From the NCBI RefSeq assembly GCF_030758455.1, contig NZ_CP132353.1, positions 4,278,001-4,342,000 of the forward strand: 64,000 nucleotides of DNA, read 5' to 3'. The position numbers and the translations under genes are program-made. This document shows, piece after piece, positions 30,916-44,158 of this stretch (its first letter is position 1; each line of letters begins with the position of its first letter). Under the pieces are notes generated by a model, which saw only the letters and a program-made list of their open reading frames with translations, had not been told where the DNA came from and made no database searches. This stretch comes from Erwinia pyri. Lineage in GTDB: Bacteria > Pseudomonadota > Gammaproteobacteria > Enterobacterales > Enterobacteriaceae.

Positions 30916-31842
30916 TTATGGGTTAACTGAATCCAGCCAGCCCCATTTGTCTTCCGTTTCGCCGGTGAACAGGCCGAAGAACGCAGACTGAATACGTGCG
31001 GTAACCGGGCCACGCTTGCCTTCACCAACCTGAATACCGTCAACGCTACGGACAGGGGTGATTTCAGCAGCAGTACCCGACATGAAGACTTCATCAGCCA
31101 GATAGAGAGATTCGCGCGACAGCACCTGCTCGCGAACTTCGATACCCATATCTTTTGCCAGCTTGATGATGGCATCACGGGTGATCCCCGGCAGCGCAGA
31201 AGAGGTGAATGGCGGGGTAAACAGAATGCCATCCTTCACTTCGAACAGGTTTTCACCTGCGCCTTCAGAGATGTAACCCTGCGTATCCAGGGCGATACCT
31301 TCCTGGTAGCCGTGGCGACGCGCTTCGCTGCCTACCAACAGAGAGGAGAGGTAGTTACCGCCCGCTTTTGCCGCAGTTGGGATGGTGTTTGGCGCTACGC
31401 GGTTCCACGAGGAAACCATCGCATCAATACCCTGCTCCAGGGCTTCTGCACCCAGATAGGCACCCCACGGGAACGCAGCGATGATCACATCAGTGCTGAA
31501 ACCTTCTGGTGGGTTAACGCCCAGGCCGACATCACCAACAAACACCAGCGGACGGATATAAGCACTTTTAAGTTTATTCACGCGCAGAACTTCGCGGCAC
31601 GCTTCCATCAGTTCATCAACGCTCTGGCTGACCGGGAAACGGTAAATCTTGGCAGAATCATGCAGACGCTGCATGTGCTCACGATGGCGGAAGACTACCG
31701 GGCCTTTGTGCGAGTCGTAGCAGCGGACGCCTTCAAAAACAGACGTACCGTAGTGCAGTGCATGGGACATCACGCTGACTTTCGCGTCTTCCCACTTAAC
31801 CATCTCGCCATTGAACCAGATAAAGTCAGCTTTCTTCGTCAT
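30916..31842 (-). CDS. ilvE: Branched-chain amino acid aminotransferase
   Basis: IlvE performs the last step of Val, Ile and Leu synthesis with glutamate as amino donor. The 308-residue PLP fold type IV protein has ADFIWFNGEMVKWEDAK at the start and the PLP lysine K159 in TIPTAAKAGGNYL. SEGAGENLFEVKDG and LPGITRDAIIKLA follow. It lies 18 bases after ilvM in the ilvGMEDA operon. Confidence 0.98.
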   Translation of the reverse strand: MTKKADFIWFNGEMVKWEDAKVSVMSHALHYGTSVFEGVRCYDSHKGPVVFRHREHMQRLHDSAKIYRFPVSQSVDELMEACREVLRVNKLKSAYIRPLVFVGDVGLGVNPPEGFSTDVIIAAFPWGAYLGAEALEQGIDAMVSSWNRVAPNTIPTAAKAGGNYLSSLLVGSEARRHGYQEGIALDTQGYISEGAGENLFEVKDGILFTPPFTSSALPGITRDAIIKLAKDMGIEVREQVLSRESLYLADEVFMSGTAAEITPVRSVDGIQVGEGKRGPVTARIQSAFFGLFTGETEDKWGWLDSVNP

Positions 31843-31860
31843 TCTTATTTCCTTTCGCGC

Positions 31861-32118
31861 TCAGGCGCGGATTTGTTGTGTTGTCTGTTGTTGGATCTGG
31901 ACGTACGCGACATCCATCAGCTTGTTTAATTGTGTTGACAGTAAATCGACTGGACGCTGACTGGCAACGGTCATTTCAATATTAATATTGTCGGCGTTGC
32001 TTCCTGTTGCCATGTTCATGGCGCAGACCTGGAAACCGCGATGGCGCACGACACGTAATATACGCTCCAGTATTTCGGGTCTGAAACGGGCTTCGATAGA
32101 CAATTGATGCTGCATCAT
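31861..32118 (-). CDS. ilvM: Acetolactate synthase II small subunit
   Basis: IlvM is the ACT-fold regulatory subunit needed for activity of acetohydroxyacid synthase II. The 85-residue protein begins [29 protein letters not shown], the usual ACT start, and keeps [22 protein letters not shown]. It overlaps ilvG by 4 bases (ATGA), which favours equal subunit synthesis. Confidence 0.97.
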   Translation of the reverse strand: MMQHQLSIEARFRPEILERILRVVRHRGFQVCAMNMATGSNADNINIEMTVASQRPVDLLSTQLNKLMDVAYVQIQQQTTQQIRA

Positions 32119-33761
32119 GAGGTTTTCTCCATCATATTTTCGTTGCTGGCACCCGGCGGCACCAGTGGCCAGACGTTCTCATGCTCGTCAATTGCGACAT
32201 GGAGCATGTAAGGGCCTTCACTCTGCAGCAAAGCGTCTAGTGCGGCGTCGACCTGATCTTTACGGGTAATGCGCTGGCCAGGAATATTGAAAGCGCTGGC
32301 CAGGGTGAGGAAATCGGGATTATCAGACAGATTGGTTTCGCTGTAGCGTTCTGAGAAGAAGAGCTGCTGCCACTGACGAACCATCCCTAAACGCTGGTTA
32401 TCGATCAGTACAATTTTTACCGGCAGCTGCTTGCGTTTAAGGGTTCCCAGCTCCTGCACGTTCATCATGAAGGAGCCATCACCCGAGACACAAATTACCG
32501 TGTCTTCAGGGCGGGCAACCTGCGCGCCCACCGCGGCTGGCAGACCAAAGCCCATCGTACCTAATCCGCTGGAGGTGATGAAGTTTTCCGGACGGTTAAA
32601 GCTCATATGCTGAGCGGCCCACATCTGATGTTGGCCTACATCTGTGGTGACCACTGCGCTTGCTGGCTTACGGTCTGATAACTGTTTCAGGAACAGCGGC
32701 GCGAAAATAGCTTCGCCGGGGTGGTCGTAACGCCAGCCGTTTTCCGCTTTCAGCTGCTGGACGTGCTGACGCCATGCCGCGATCTCTACCGGCTGATACA
32801 AATCCGGCAGCATTTTATTCAAGTCGCCTCGCAGGGCAACGTGCGCCTGACGCAGCTTATTCAGTTCAGCCGGGTCGATATCCATATGAATAACGCTGGC
32901 TTCAGGGGCGAAGGTATTCAGTTTTCCGGTAACACGGTCATCAAAGCGCGCCCCTACAGCGATCAGCAGATCGCATTGTTGGACAGCGTAGTTTGCGGCT
33001 TTGGTGCCATGCATGCCCAACATGCCCAGATAGCAGGGATCTTGTTCATCCGGGGTGCCCAGACCTTTAAGCGTTGCCACGCAGGGAATACCGGTCTCTT
33101 TAGCGAACGCTCGCAGCGCTTCAACCGCACCCGCCATGCCCACGCCGCCGCCAACATACAGAATCGGCTTTTTCGCCTGAGCCAGCAGCGCACGTGCCTG
33201 CTGCAGCGCCTGATGAGGATGGTCAGTTTCAGCTTCTACCGGCATCAGATGCGCCGTGAACTCGCCAACAGCTAACTGGATATCTTTAGGGATGTCGATC
33301 AGTACCGGGCCGGGACGGCCAGACTGCGCAATCGCAAAAGCTTCAGCCATCACTTCCGGAAGTTCTTCCAGCGTTTCCACCAGAAAGCTGTGCTTGGTGC
33401 AGGAGAGGGACATTCCCAGTACATCAATTTCCTGGAATGCATCCGTCCCGATAAAGGCAGAAGAGACCTGCCCGGTGATAGCAACAACCGGAACGGAATC
33501 CATCATGGCATCCGCCAGGCCAGTGATCAGGTTGGTGGCGCCGGGGCCAGAGGTAGCAATGCAAACGCCCACTTTCCCGGTGGAACGCGCGTAGCCAATC
33601 GCGGCCATCGCTGCGCCCTGCTCATGGCGGCAGAGTAGGTGTTCGACGCCTCCGTCATAGAGCGCATCATAGACGGGCATGATCGCCCCACCCGGATAGC
33701 CGAAAACAGTCTCGACACCCTGCGCACGCAACGCCTGAACCACCCACTGAGCACCATTCAT
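32115..33761 (-). CDS. ilvG: Acetolactate synthase II large subunit, intact
   Basis: IlvG is the catalytic ThDP- and FAD-dependent subunit of acetohydroxyacid synthase II, making acetolactate and acetohydroxybutyrate. The 548-residue protein has the ThDP glutamate in [12 protein letters not shown] (about 47) and the ThDP/Mg motif [13 protein letters not shown]...LIDN near 425-455. The frame is uninterrupted, unlike E. coli K-12, whose ilvG is frameshifted. I chose ATG at 33761 ([15 protein letters not shown]) with GGGGAAATAAC upstream; an in-frame Met 12 codons earlier lies in the leader. Confidence 0.98.
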   Translation of the reverse strand: MNGAQWVVQALRAQGVETVFGYPGGAIMPVYDALYDGGVEHLLCRHEQGAAMAAIGYARSTGKVGVCIATSGPGATNLITGLADAMMDSVPVVAITGQVSSAFIGTDAFQEIDVLGMSLSCTKHSFLVETLEELPEVMAEAFAIAQSGRPGPVLIDIPKDIQLAVGEFTAHLMPVEAETDHPHQALQQARALLAQAKKPILYVGGGVGMAGAVEALRAFAKETGIPCVATLKGLGTPDEQDPCYLGMLGMHGTKAANYAVQQCDLLIAVGARFDDRVTGKLNTFAPEASVIHMDIDPAELNKLRQAHVALRGDLNKMLPDLYQPVEIAAWRQHVQQLKAENGWRYDHPGEAIFAPLFLKQLSDRKPASAVVTTDVGQHQMWAAQHMSFNRPENFITSSGLGTMGFGLPAAVGAQVARPEDTVICVSGDGSFMMNVQELGTLKRKQLPVKIVLIDNQRLGMVRQWQQLFFSERYSETNLSDNPDFLTLASAFNIPGQRITRKDQVDAALDALLQSEGPYMLHVAIDEHENVWPLVPPGASNENMMEKTS

Positions 33762-33844
33762 AGTTATTTCCCCGCCTTCGGCCTGGAACAACAGCATTTT
33801 ATTCTACTGTTCATCTTCTGTTCCTCTGTCGTTGATAACCTGCC

Positions 33845-33880
33845 AAAAAAAAACCCCCGGACCTTTCGGTGCGGGGGTTC
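33845..33880 (-). terminator. ilv attenuator terminator
   Basis: On the minus strand a GC stem (ACCCCCGCACC-GAAA-GGTCCGGGGGT, with one internal mismatch) is followed by nine T. It lies 22 bases after ilvL and 84 before ilvG, the standard place of the ilvGMEDA attenuator. Confidence 0.93.
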
Positions 33881-33901
33881 TTCTGAAATCAGGCTTGATT
33901 T

Positions 33902-34000
33902 TTAAGCCTTTCTTTCTCCGAGCGTAGCCCCGCACGGCGTGATAATAATCACGACGACGCTAATGACGACCAGGCTTAGGACTCGTAGAAGGGCTTTCAT
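33902..34000 (-). CDS. ilvL: ilvGMEDA operon leader peptide
   Basis: The 32-residue leader reads MKALLRVLSLVVISVVVIII then TPCGATLGERKA. Fifteen residues are Leu, Val or Ile, so ribosome stalling on scarce Val, Leu or Ile tRNA would prevent the downstream terminator. It matches the E. coli IlvL with a few substitutions. It is too short for a normal ORF filter. The ribosome site is weak. Confidence 0.95.
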   Translation of the reverse strand: MKALLRVLSLVVISVVVIIITPCGATLGERKA

Positions 34001-34042
34001 TTGTATTCGGTATATTCGCTAATTCGAAGTAATGCCTACAGA

Positions 34043-34070
34043 GTTATCACAGTTAGCGAGGTAAATTCAA
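34043..34070 (-). promoter_or_regulatory. Candidate ilvL promoter
   Basis: On the minus strand TTGAAT (34070-34065), a 16-base spacer and GATAAC (34048-34043), preceded by TGT, lie about 43 bases before ilvL. AT-rich DNA at 34080-34180 could act as an upstream activating region. The gap to yifB (34001-34346) holds this and presumably the yifB promoter; I see no gene. Confidence 0.5.
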
Positions 34071-34346
34071 CTTTTTTCACCATTTAATTTTATTTCACTC
34101 ATCGCAAAAAACGTAAAAATAAAGGTTATTCAGACAATAAGACAAATAGTGAAAAATATTCATTACGTCCCCGCCGTAACAAATACCGGACAAAAAAAGC
34201 GCTTCTCGTTACAGGAATATGCCTCTTACTTTTTGTATGAATAGTGTGGCTTGCGGCAAAAGTATGCGGGCTGGCTCGGCAGAACCGCTATCTCTGCTGG
34301 AAAATAAAGAGCAGAAAGAAGAGTCTGTAGCGAACAAGGAGGTTTT

Positions 34347-35867
34347 ATGTCGCTATCTGTAGCCTACACCCGGGCCGCTATCGGAATTACCGCGCCCCTG
34401 GTATCTGTTGAAGTCCATCTCAGTAACGGACTGCCCGCGCTTTCACTGGTAGGACTCCCTGAAACCACCGTCAAAGAGGCACGCGATCGGGTGCGCAGCG
34501 CGATCATTAATTGCGGGTTCACCTTTCCGGCAAAGCGGATTACCGTCAATCTTGCCCCGGCCGATCTGCCTAAAGAAGGTGGCAGATACGATCTTCCTAT
34601 CGCGATTGCCATTCTGGCGGCCTCAGAGCAGATCCCTGCGGACAAACTGGCGCAGTTTGAATTCCTGGGCGAGTTAGCTTTAACAGGCGCTCTGCGGGGC
34701 GTTCAGGGAGCAATCCCTGCTGCGCTGGCAGCCACGCAGGCGCAGCGTCAATTAATCCTCTCTACGGATAATCTGAACGATGTAGGGTTGATTCAAAATG
34801 GCGAAAGCTTGCTCAGCAATCATCTGCTCGATGTCTGCCATTTTTTAGCAGGAGAGATCGAGCTCAAAGTAGCCTGTTGTGACTGCTCTGCCGCCCCCTG
34901 GCTGGGTGGAGATCTGGATGAGATTGTTGGACAGCAGCAGGCAAAGCGGGCGTTGGAGATTTGTGCCGCAGGAGGCCATAATCTTCTGCTGGCTGGTCCC
35001 CCTGGCACCGGGAAAACCATGCTGGCCACCCGGCTCAATGGCCTGATGCCGCCATTGAGCGAGAAAGAGGCCCTGGAGAGCGCGGCCATTGCCAGCCTGG
35101 TCAGTAGCGGCATGATGCATCAACAATGGCGTCAGCGGCCTTTCCGGGCGCCTCATCACACTTCATCACGTTATGCTCTGGTAGGCGGTGGCGCCATACC
35201 AAAACCCGGCGAAATCTCTCTGGCTCATAACGGCGTGCTGTTTCTAGATGAATTACCAGAATTTGATCGTAAAACGCTGGATGCACTCAGGGAGCCACTG
35301 GAGTCGGGGGAAATATCTATTTCACGTGCGCGGGCCAAGGTAACCTATCCCGCCCGCTTTCAGCTGATAGCTGCCATGAATCCCAGTCCGACAGGACACT
35401 ACCAGGGCATGCATAATCGCAGCACCCCCCAACAAACCCTTCGCTATCTTAATAAGCTTTCCGGGCCCTTTCTGGACAGGTTTGACTTATCCCTTGAGGT
35501 CCCTCTTCTTCCTGGCGGCTCGTTAAGCCGACAGAGTAAAGCCGGCGAGAACAGCCAGACCGTCCGGGAAAGAGTGCTGGCAGCCCGCTTGCGCCAGATT
35601 AACCGCGCCGACAAAATCAATGCGTTGCTAACGCCTAAGGAGATCCAGCGTGATTGTAAGATAAGTATTAAGGATGCGGAGTGGCTGGAGGAGGTGCTTA
35701 ACCAACTGGGATTATCTGTAAGGGCCTGGCAACGCATTCTTAAAGTTGCCCGAACAATTGCCGATCTGGCACAGCAAGAAGATATCCAGCGCGCGCATTT
35801 GCATGAAGCGCTGAGTTATCGGGGGATCGACAGGTTACTCATTCACTTGCAAAAGAGCCTGGAATAA
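34347..35867 (+). CDS. yifB: YifB/ComM-family Mg-chelatase-like AAA+ ATPase
   Basis: The 506-residue protein has an N-terminal Lon-protease-like fold (about 1-165; LPALSLVGLPETTVKEARDRVRSAI). The AAA+ domain has Walker A GPPGTGKT at 217-224 and Walker B VLFLDELPEF near 294-303. A C-terminal Mg-chelatase domain ends in YRGIDRLLIHLQK. ComM relatives are branch-migration helicases in natural transformation; the role outside competent species is unknown. AAGGAGGTTTT gives a good ribosome site. Confidence 0.95.
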   Translation: MSLSVAYTRAAIGITAPLVSVEVHLSNGLPALSLVGLPETTVKEARDRVRSAIINCGFTFPAKRITVNLAPADLPKEGGRYDLPIAIAILAASEQIPADKLAQFEFLGELALTGALRGVQGAIPAALAATQAQRQLILSTDNLNDVGLIQNGESLLSNHLLDVCHFLAGEIELKVACCDCSAAPWLGGDLDEIVGQQQAKRALEICAAGGHNLLLAGPPGTGKTMLATRLNGLMPPLSEKEALESAAIASLVSSGMMHQQWRQRPFRAPHHTSSRYALVGGGAIPKPGEISLAHNGVLFLDELPEFDRKTLDALREPLESGEISISRARAKVTYPARFQLIAAMNPSPTGHYQGMHNRSTPQQTLRYLNKLSGPFLDRFDLSLEVPLLPGGSLSRQSKAGENSQTVRERVLAARLRQINRADKINALLTPKEIQRDCKISIKDAEWLEEVLNQLGLSVRAWQRILKVARTIADLAQQEDIQRAHLHEALSYRGIDRLLIHLQKSLE

Positions 35868-35892
35868 AAAAAGGGGCCGGAGCCCCTTTTTC
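35868..35892. terminator. Bidirectional terminator between yifB and maoP
   Basis: GGGGC-CGGA-GCCCC is flanked by an A-run on the left and a T-run on the right. It directly follows the yifB stop and ends just before the maoP stop. Confidence 0.88.
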
Positions 35893-35893
35893 C

Positions 35894-36232
35894 TTAATCA
35901 TCGCTATCCGTATAGTCTTCAACGCCTTCCATCTGTGGTTTACCACCAGAAAGAGTATGAAAACGCTTTGGACGTTTGATACGTGTCATATACTTTGACC
36001 AGACCCGTTCTGCTTCACTCTGTGGTTCGCGAATACCGCGACACACTTCAATGAACAGACGCTCTTCTTCCGTCACAGGCTCACGCTTTGCCAGATCCAG
36101 CTCATTAAAAGCGTAACCATAACGCTCAAGAAGTTGGGCTTCTTTGATGGTGAAATCACCGTGACGCGAGAATCCGCGAGGGTAATGTTTGTTATCAAAA
36201 AAACGATTCGTTGTTGCGAAGCTTTCCGCCAT
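35894..36232 (-). CDS. maoP: Macrodomain Ori organization protein MaoP
   Basis: MaoP (formerly YifE) works with a nearby DNA site, maoS, to organise the Ori macrodomain of the chromosome. The 112-residue protein is very close to E. coli Yif[28 protein letters not shown] at the start and [23 protein letters not shown]...EDYTDSDD at the end. It has no recognised catalytic motif. Divergent from hdfR. Confidence 0.97.
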   Translation of the reverse strand: MAESFATTNRFFDNKHYPRGFSRHGDFTIKEAQLLERYGYAFNELDLAKREPVTEEERLFIEVCRGIREPQSEAERVWSKYMTRIKRPKRFHTLSGGKPQMEGVEDYTDSDD

Positions 36233-36353
36233 TTTACACGCTCCTGACTCTTATATGGCCGTGCTATTTATGGCGCGGAGTATTAGATAGGCTTGACAGA
36301 GTGTAAAACAAAACATTTAAATCATAACGACAAATGTTTTTTAGGAGATGGAT
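36233..36353. promoter_or_regulatory. maoP-hdfR divergent region, likely holds maoS
   Basis: This 121-base gap has the two divergent promoters. In E. coli the maoS site acts together with maoP and lies beside it; I cannot confirm the motif from memory, so the placement is an inference. An inverted AACATTT...AAATGTT pair (36311-36338) is a possible operator. Confidence 0.35.
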
Positions 36354-37178
36354 GTGGATACGGAATTATTGAAGACCTTTCTGGAAGTGAGCAGAACCCG
36401 CCACTTTGGACGTGCCGCTGAAGCGCTCTATCTCACTCAATCTGCCGTTAGTTTTCGCATCAGGCAGCTTGAAAATCAGCTGGGAGTGAATCTTTTTACC
36501 CGTCATCGTAACAACATACGGCTCACCTCCGCCGGTGAACGCCTGTTGCCTTACGCCGAGAGCCTGATGAGTACGTGGATGATGGCAAAAAAGGAGGTCT
36601 CGCACACTCAGCAGCATCACGAGCTCTCTATTGGAGCCAGTGCATCGCTGTGGGAAGCTTACCTTACGCCGTGGCTTCAGACGCTCTACGAGAACCGGGA
36701 AAGCCTGCATCTTGAGGCTCGCGTTGCTCAGCGTCATTTACTGGTGAAGCAGCTTCATGAGCGTCAGCTGGATCTGCTGATCACTACTGAGGCACCGAAG
36801 ATGGATGAATTAACCAGTGAGCAAATCGGGCATATCTCGTTAACGCTGTACCGGTCGAGAAAATCGGATAAACGCGAGAAATATGACTACATTAAGCTGG
36901 AATGGGGCGCAGATTTTCATCAGCATGAAAGTTATCTGGCCGGTGCCGATGATGTGCCGGTGTTGACCACAACTTCGGCTCATTTAACCCGACAGCTGCT
37001 TCATACTACTGGCGCCTGTGCCTTTTTACCGGATATCTGGCATAGCGAATATCCGGATCTGACCATCATTCCCGATACGCCAGTGGCGGTGAGGCCGCTG
37101 TATGCGGTGTGGTTGCAGAACAGCGATCAGCAAGCACATATCCGTCAGTTGCTTAAGTTCCCGGTGAACACGCAGTAA
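36354..37178 (+). CDS. hdfR: LysR-type regulator HdfR
   Basis: HdfR represses flhDC (flagella) in E. coli under H-NS influence. The 274-residue protein has the LysR winged HTH ([36 protein letters not shown]) and an effector domain that is more diverged from E. coli after about residue 150. I chose GTG at 36354, six bases after AGGAG, giving the family start MDTELLKTF. An ATG at 36348 touches the AGGAG directly and is a poor start. A terminator follows. Confidence 0.93.
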   Translation: MDTELLKTFLEVSRTRHFGRAAEALYLTQSAVSFRIRQLENQLGVNLFTRHRNNIRLTSAGERLLPYAESLMSTWMMAKKEVSHTQQHHELSIGASASLWEAYLTPWLQTLYENRESLHLEARVAQRHLLVKQLHERQLDLLITTEAPKMDELTSEQIGHISLTLYRSRKSDKREKYDYIKLEWGADFHQHESYLAGADDVPVLTTTSAHLTRQLLHTTGACAFLPDIWHSEYPDLTIIPDTPVAVRPLYAVWLQNSDQQAHIRQLLKFPVNTQ

Positions 37179-37200
37179 ATTGACCATAACAATCATCCAT

Positions 37201-37234
37201 AACGGTCATTTAGTGGCCGTTATTCGTTTGTTTT
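37201..37234 (+). terminator. Terminator downstream of hdfR
   Basis: AACGGTCA-TTTAG-TGGCCGTT (8 pairs, one wobble) is followed by a T-rich tail. The rest of the 219-base gap up to the rRNA operon end shows no gene. Confidence 0.65.
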
Positions 37235-37356
37235 ACAGCCAGCATTTGGCAAATTCAGGTCAGGGAGCGACGTTTCAGCTGGGAAATTCAGGGTGTTGAT
37301 TAGCGAACGCTGATTAATTCTGCGTTCTGATGCAGGAGGATGAATTTATTGAGGAC

Positions 37357-37387
37357 AAAAAAAAATCCTTTGCCGGAGCAAAGGATT
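37357..37387 (-). terminator. Terminator of the rRNA operon
   Basis: On the minus strand AATCCTTTGC-TCCG-GCAAAGGATT is followed by a long T-run, 10 bases after tRNA-Trp. Confidence 0.92.
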
Positions 37388-37397
37388 ATTTTTATTT

Positions 37398-37473
37398 TGG
37401 CAGGGGCGGAGAGACTCGAACTCCCAACACCCGGTTTTGGAGACCGGTGCTCTACCAATTGAACTACGCCCCT
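37398..37473 (-). tRNA. trpT: tRNA-Trp(CCA)
   Basis: A 76-nt cloverleaf, anticodon CCA, encoded 3' CCA. It is the last gene of the rRNA operon, as at E. coli rrnC. Confidence 0.97.
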
Positions 37474-37480
37474 AAAAGGG

Positions 37481-37557
37481 TGGCGGAACGGACGGGGCTC
37501 GAACCCGCGACCCCCTGCGTGACAGGCAGGTATTCTAACCAACTGAACTACCGCTCC
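37481..37557 (-). tRNA. aspT: tRNA-Asp(GTC)
   Basis: A 77-nt tRNA starting GGAGCGGTAGTTCAG, anticodon GTC, encoded CCA. It lies between 5S rRNA and tRNA-Trp. Confidence 0.97.
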
Positions 37558-37654
37558 ACCGATTCTGTACTGACTTCAGAAAAATGCTTCTGATTTCAGG
37601 TGTTTCGCCCTTTCCGCGTCACCGGAAGGTCATGATCCCGGAGGATCTAAATTA

Positions 37655-37774
37655 ATGCCTGGCAGTTCCCTACTCTCGCATGGGGAGACCCCACACTACC
37701 ATCGGCGCTACGGCGTTTCACTTCTGAGTTCGGCATGGGGTCAGGTGGGACCACCGCGCTAAAGCCGCCAGGCA
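37655..37774 (-). rRNA. rrf: 5S ribosomal RNA
   Basis: A 120-nt gene from TGCCTGGCGGC at 37774 to GCCAGGCAT at 37655, with the typical CCATGCCGAACTCAG block. Confidence 0.97.
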
Positions 37775-37881
37775 GATTCTGTCATTCACGCCGCCCTCAC
37801 AGGCCGCGCAAATCAATCCGTCACAAGCTGAAAATCTCTGTTGCGTCTCTCAGACGCTCACCAGAACGCTTCTGGTGTTGT

Positions 37882-40784
<2,903 letters not shown>

Positions 40785-40914
40785 TCACAACCCACAAGCG
40801 TCCCGGAGGACACTGCTGTTGTAAGCATTTGAGAGACTCGAACGCATCGCTTATTCATTCTTATTACGGAGAATGAACACGACGCGTCGTTTCAATTTTC
40901 AGCTTGTTCCGGAT

Positions 40915-40926
40915 TGTTAAAGAGCA
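40915..40926 (-). promoter_or_regulatory. Spacer boxA antitermination element
   Basis: TGCTCTTTAACA on the minus strand lies before 23S, matching the boxA site used by the Nus antitermination complex. Confidence 0.85.
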
Positions 40927-40984
40927 TAATACTTCGCAGCACACCGTTGCCGGTACGCTCTGAAGTATTTTTGAGTAAACTGCA

Positions 40985-41060
40985 TGGTGGAGCTAAGCGG
41001 GATCGAACCGCTGACCTCCTGCGTGCAAGGCAGGCGCTCTCCCAGCTGAGCTATAGCCCC
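40985..41060 (-). tRNA. alaT: tRNA-Ala(TGC)
   Basis: A 76-nt spacer tRNA, GGGGCTATAGCTCAGC start, anticodon TGC, encoded CCA. Confidence 0.97.
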
Positions 41061-41157
41061 ATACAGTTACTGCAGAGACCATCTACTACCACTCAACTGA
41101 TTACGTTCTTTTCCTTACGGAAAACACGTTGAGGACATCACTCTTTGGGAGGAATGT

Positions 41158-41239
41158 AATTCTTTTCTGAACAAGGCGTGGCTTCGCGCCGCATAGTTCG
41201 CTATGCAAGTGAAGTCACAACGCGGGACAGGAAAGAATT
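41158..41239 (-). repeat. Long stem-loop insert between tRNA-Ile and tRNA-Ala
   Basis: AATTCTTTTCTG (41158-41169) pairs with CAGGAAAGAATT (41228-41239), with further nested pairing. A perfect inner hairpin GCATAG-TTCG-CTATGC lies at 41191-41206. This lengthens the Ile-Ala spacer to 179 bases. It abuts the CCA end of tRNA-Ile. It resembles the ribosomal spacer loop blocks seen in enterobacterial rRNA spacers. Confidence 0.65.
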
Positions 41240-41316
<77 letters not shown>

Positions 41317-41390
41317 GTAGAGGTTTTTTCTGCTCGTTACTTTTTCATCAGACAATCTGTGTGAGCACTACGCGGGAAAGTATCTTCAGG

Positions 41391-42933
<1,543 letters not shown>

Positions 42934-43086
42934 AAGTTCGATTTGCTGCAACAAGTGCAGCGATGCTCAAGTGTAAAACACTCATAATGAATTTCATTAT
43001 GTGTTCACTCTTAAGACTTGATATTTTCTGCGCCTTGCGGCGCTGATATCAATCCTGCGAGTGCCCACACAGATTGTCTGATAAAT

Positions 43087-43098
43087 TGTTAAAGAGCA
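43087..43098 (-). promoter_or_regulatory. Leader boxA antitermination element
   Basis: TGCTCTTTAACA on the minus strand, followed by ATTTATCAGACAATCTGTGTG, is the rRNA leader boxA region. The gap 42934-43291 holds this leader and the two promoters. Confidence 0.9.
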
Positions 43099-43131
43099 GT
43101 GCCACATATTCTCGTGTGGCGCGGGGTGAAG

Positions 43132-43159
43132 ATATTACTCTTTCCCGCTGAAGAGTCAA
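43132..43159 (-). promoter_or_regulatory. rRNA promoter P2
   Basis: TTGACT, a 16-base spacer and TAATAT on the minus strand, followed by a C-rich start region. Confidence 0.85.
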
Positions 43160-43227
43160 GGATTTTCTCACTTTTCTCTTCCTGACCCGGCGACCTGTAA
43201 GCCGTTGTTCCGTGTCAGTGGAGGCGC

Positions 43228-43255
43228 ATTATAGGGAGTTCCTGACAGGCCGCAA
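43228..43255 (-). promoter_or_regulatory. rRNA promoter P1
   Basis: TTGCGG, a 16-base spacer and TATAAT, then GCGCCTCCACTGACACGG, very like E. coli rrn P1 with its GC-rich discriminator. An AT-rich UP element (AAAAGTTTTTTGC) lies just upstream. FIS sites would fall inside murI. Confidence 0.9.
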
Positions 43256-43291
43256 GGGGTAAATGCAAAAAACTTTTCAACCGTCTAAATT

Positions 43292-44158
43292 TCACTCAGA
43301 AAGGGGGGGGAGAGGCAGTTTTTCAAGCCTTTCGAAGCCATAGCGCTGTAAAACGGGCATTAATTGTACTGCCTGCTCGGTAATATCCATACAGAAAGCG
43401 AGATTACTCTCTGCTGAGAGCGCTTCTGGCGACTCATTTTCTAACAGCCAGGCAGTACGGCGGGCAATTGCCGCCCCGGAATCGACCAGTCGGGTCCCTT
43501 CAGGCAGCACCTGTTGCAGTTCCTCATTCAATAAAGGGAAGTGCGTACAACCTAAAACTACCGTGTCTGGCGGCTCTTTCATTCGCAGCCAGGGTTGCAG
43601 AATGCGCCGCACCTCTTCAAGCGGAACGGGCTTGCCCTGCAGTTTGGCTTCCGCCAGCTCAACCAGTTCTGCTGAACCCAGCATCTCGGTTTTACACTCT
43701 CCGGCAAAACGAGCCACCAGCTCATGTGTATAAGGACGCCTGACGGTCCCTCTGGTCGCCAGTAAACCGACTATGCCATTACGCGTCAGACGCGCGGCAG
43801 GTTTAATAGCAGGGACAACGCCAACTACCGGAAAGCCGAAACGGGCACGAAGTGCAGGGAGAGTCACAGTGCTGGCAGAATTACAGGCTATGACGGCTAA
43901 CGCCAGAGGATAGCGTTGGGTGACGGCTTCGACGATATCGACCACACGGTGAACGATAAACTCTTCAGACTTTTCGCCGTAGGGAAACGCCACGTTGTCG
44001 AAGGCATAAAGGTAGTGAAGATCCGGCATCAGCTGCCGGAGCTCATCATAGACTGAAAGCCCACCGACGCCGGAATCAAAAACCAGCACGGTGGGACGCT
44101 CTTTAGAAGGTGTAGCTGCCGCTGAGGTAATACTCCCTTCCTGGAGTTTGATAGCCAT
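43292..44158 (-). CDS. murI: Glutamate racemase
   Basis: MurI makes D-glutamate for peptidoglycan in the cytoplasm. The 288-residue protein has the two catalytic cysteines C92 (ACNSAST) and C204 ([10 protein letters not shown]), with [10 protein letters not shown] near residue 27 and [10 protein letters not shown]. It has the long N-terminal extension of the enterobacterial enzyme. The start lies inside btuB, overlapping it by 56 bases in another frame. The last codons run through a C8 tract (43303-43310), and rRNA P1 begins about 40 bases after the stop. Confidence 0.97.
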   Translation of the reverse strand: MAIKLQEGSITSAAATPSKERPTVLVFDSGVGGLSVYDELRQLMPDLHYLYAFDNVAFPYGEKSEEFIVHRVVDIVEAVTQRYPLALAVIACNSASTVTLPALRARFGFPVVGVVPAIKPAARLTRNGIVGLLATRGTVRRPYTHELVARFAGECKTEMLGSAELVELAEAKLQGKPVPLEEVRRILQPWLRMKEPPDTVVLGCTHFPLLNEELQQVLPEGTRLVDSGAAIARRTAWLLENESPEALSAESNLAFCMDITEQAVQLMPVLQRYGFERLEKLPLPPLSE

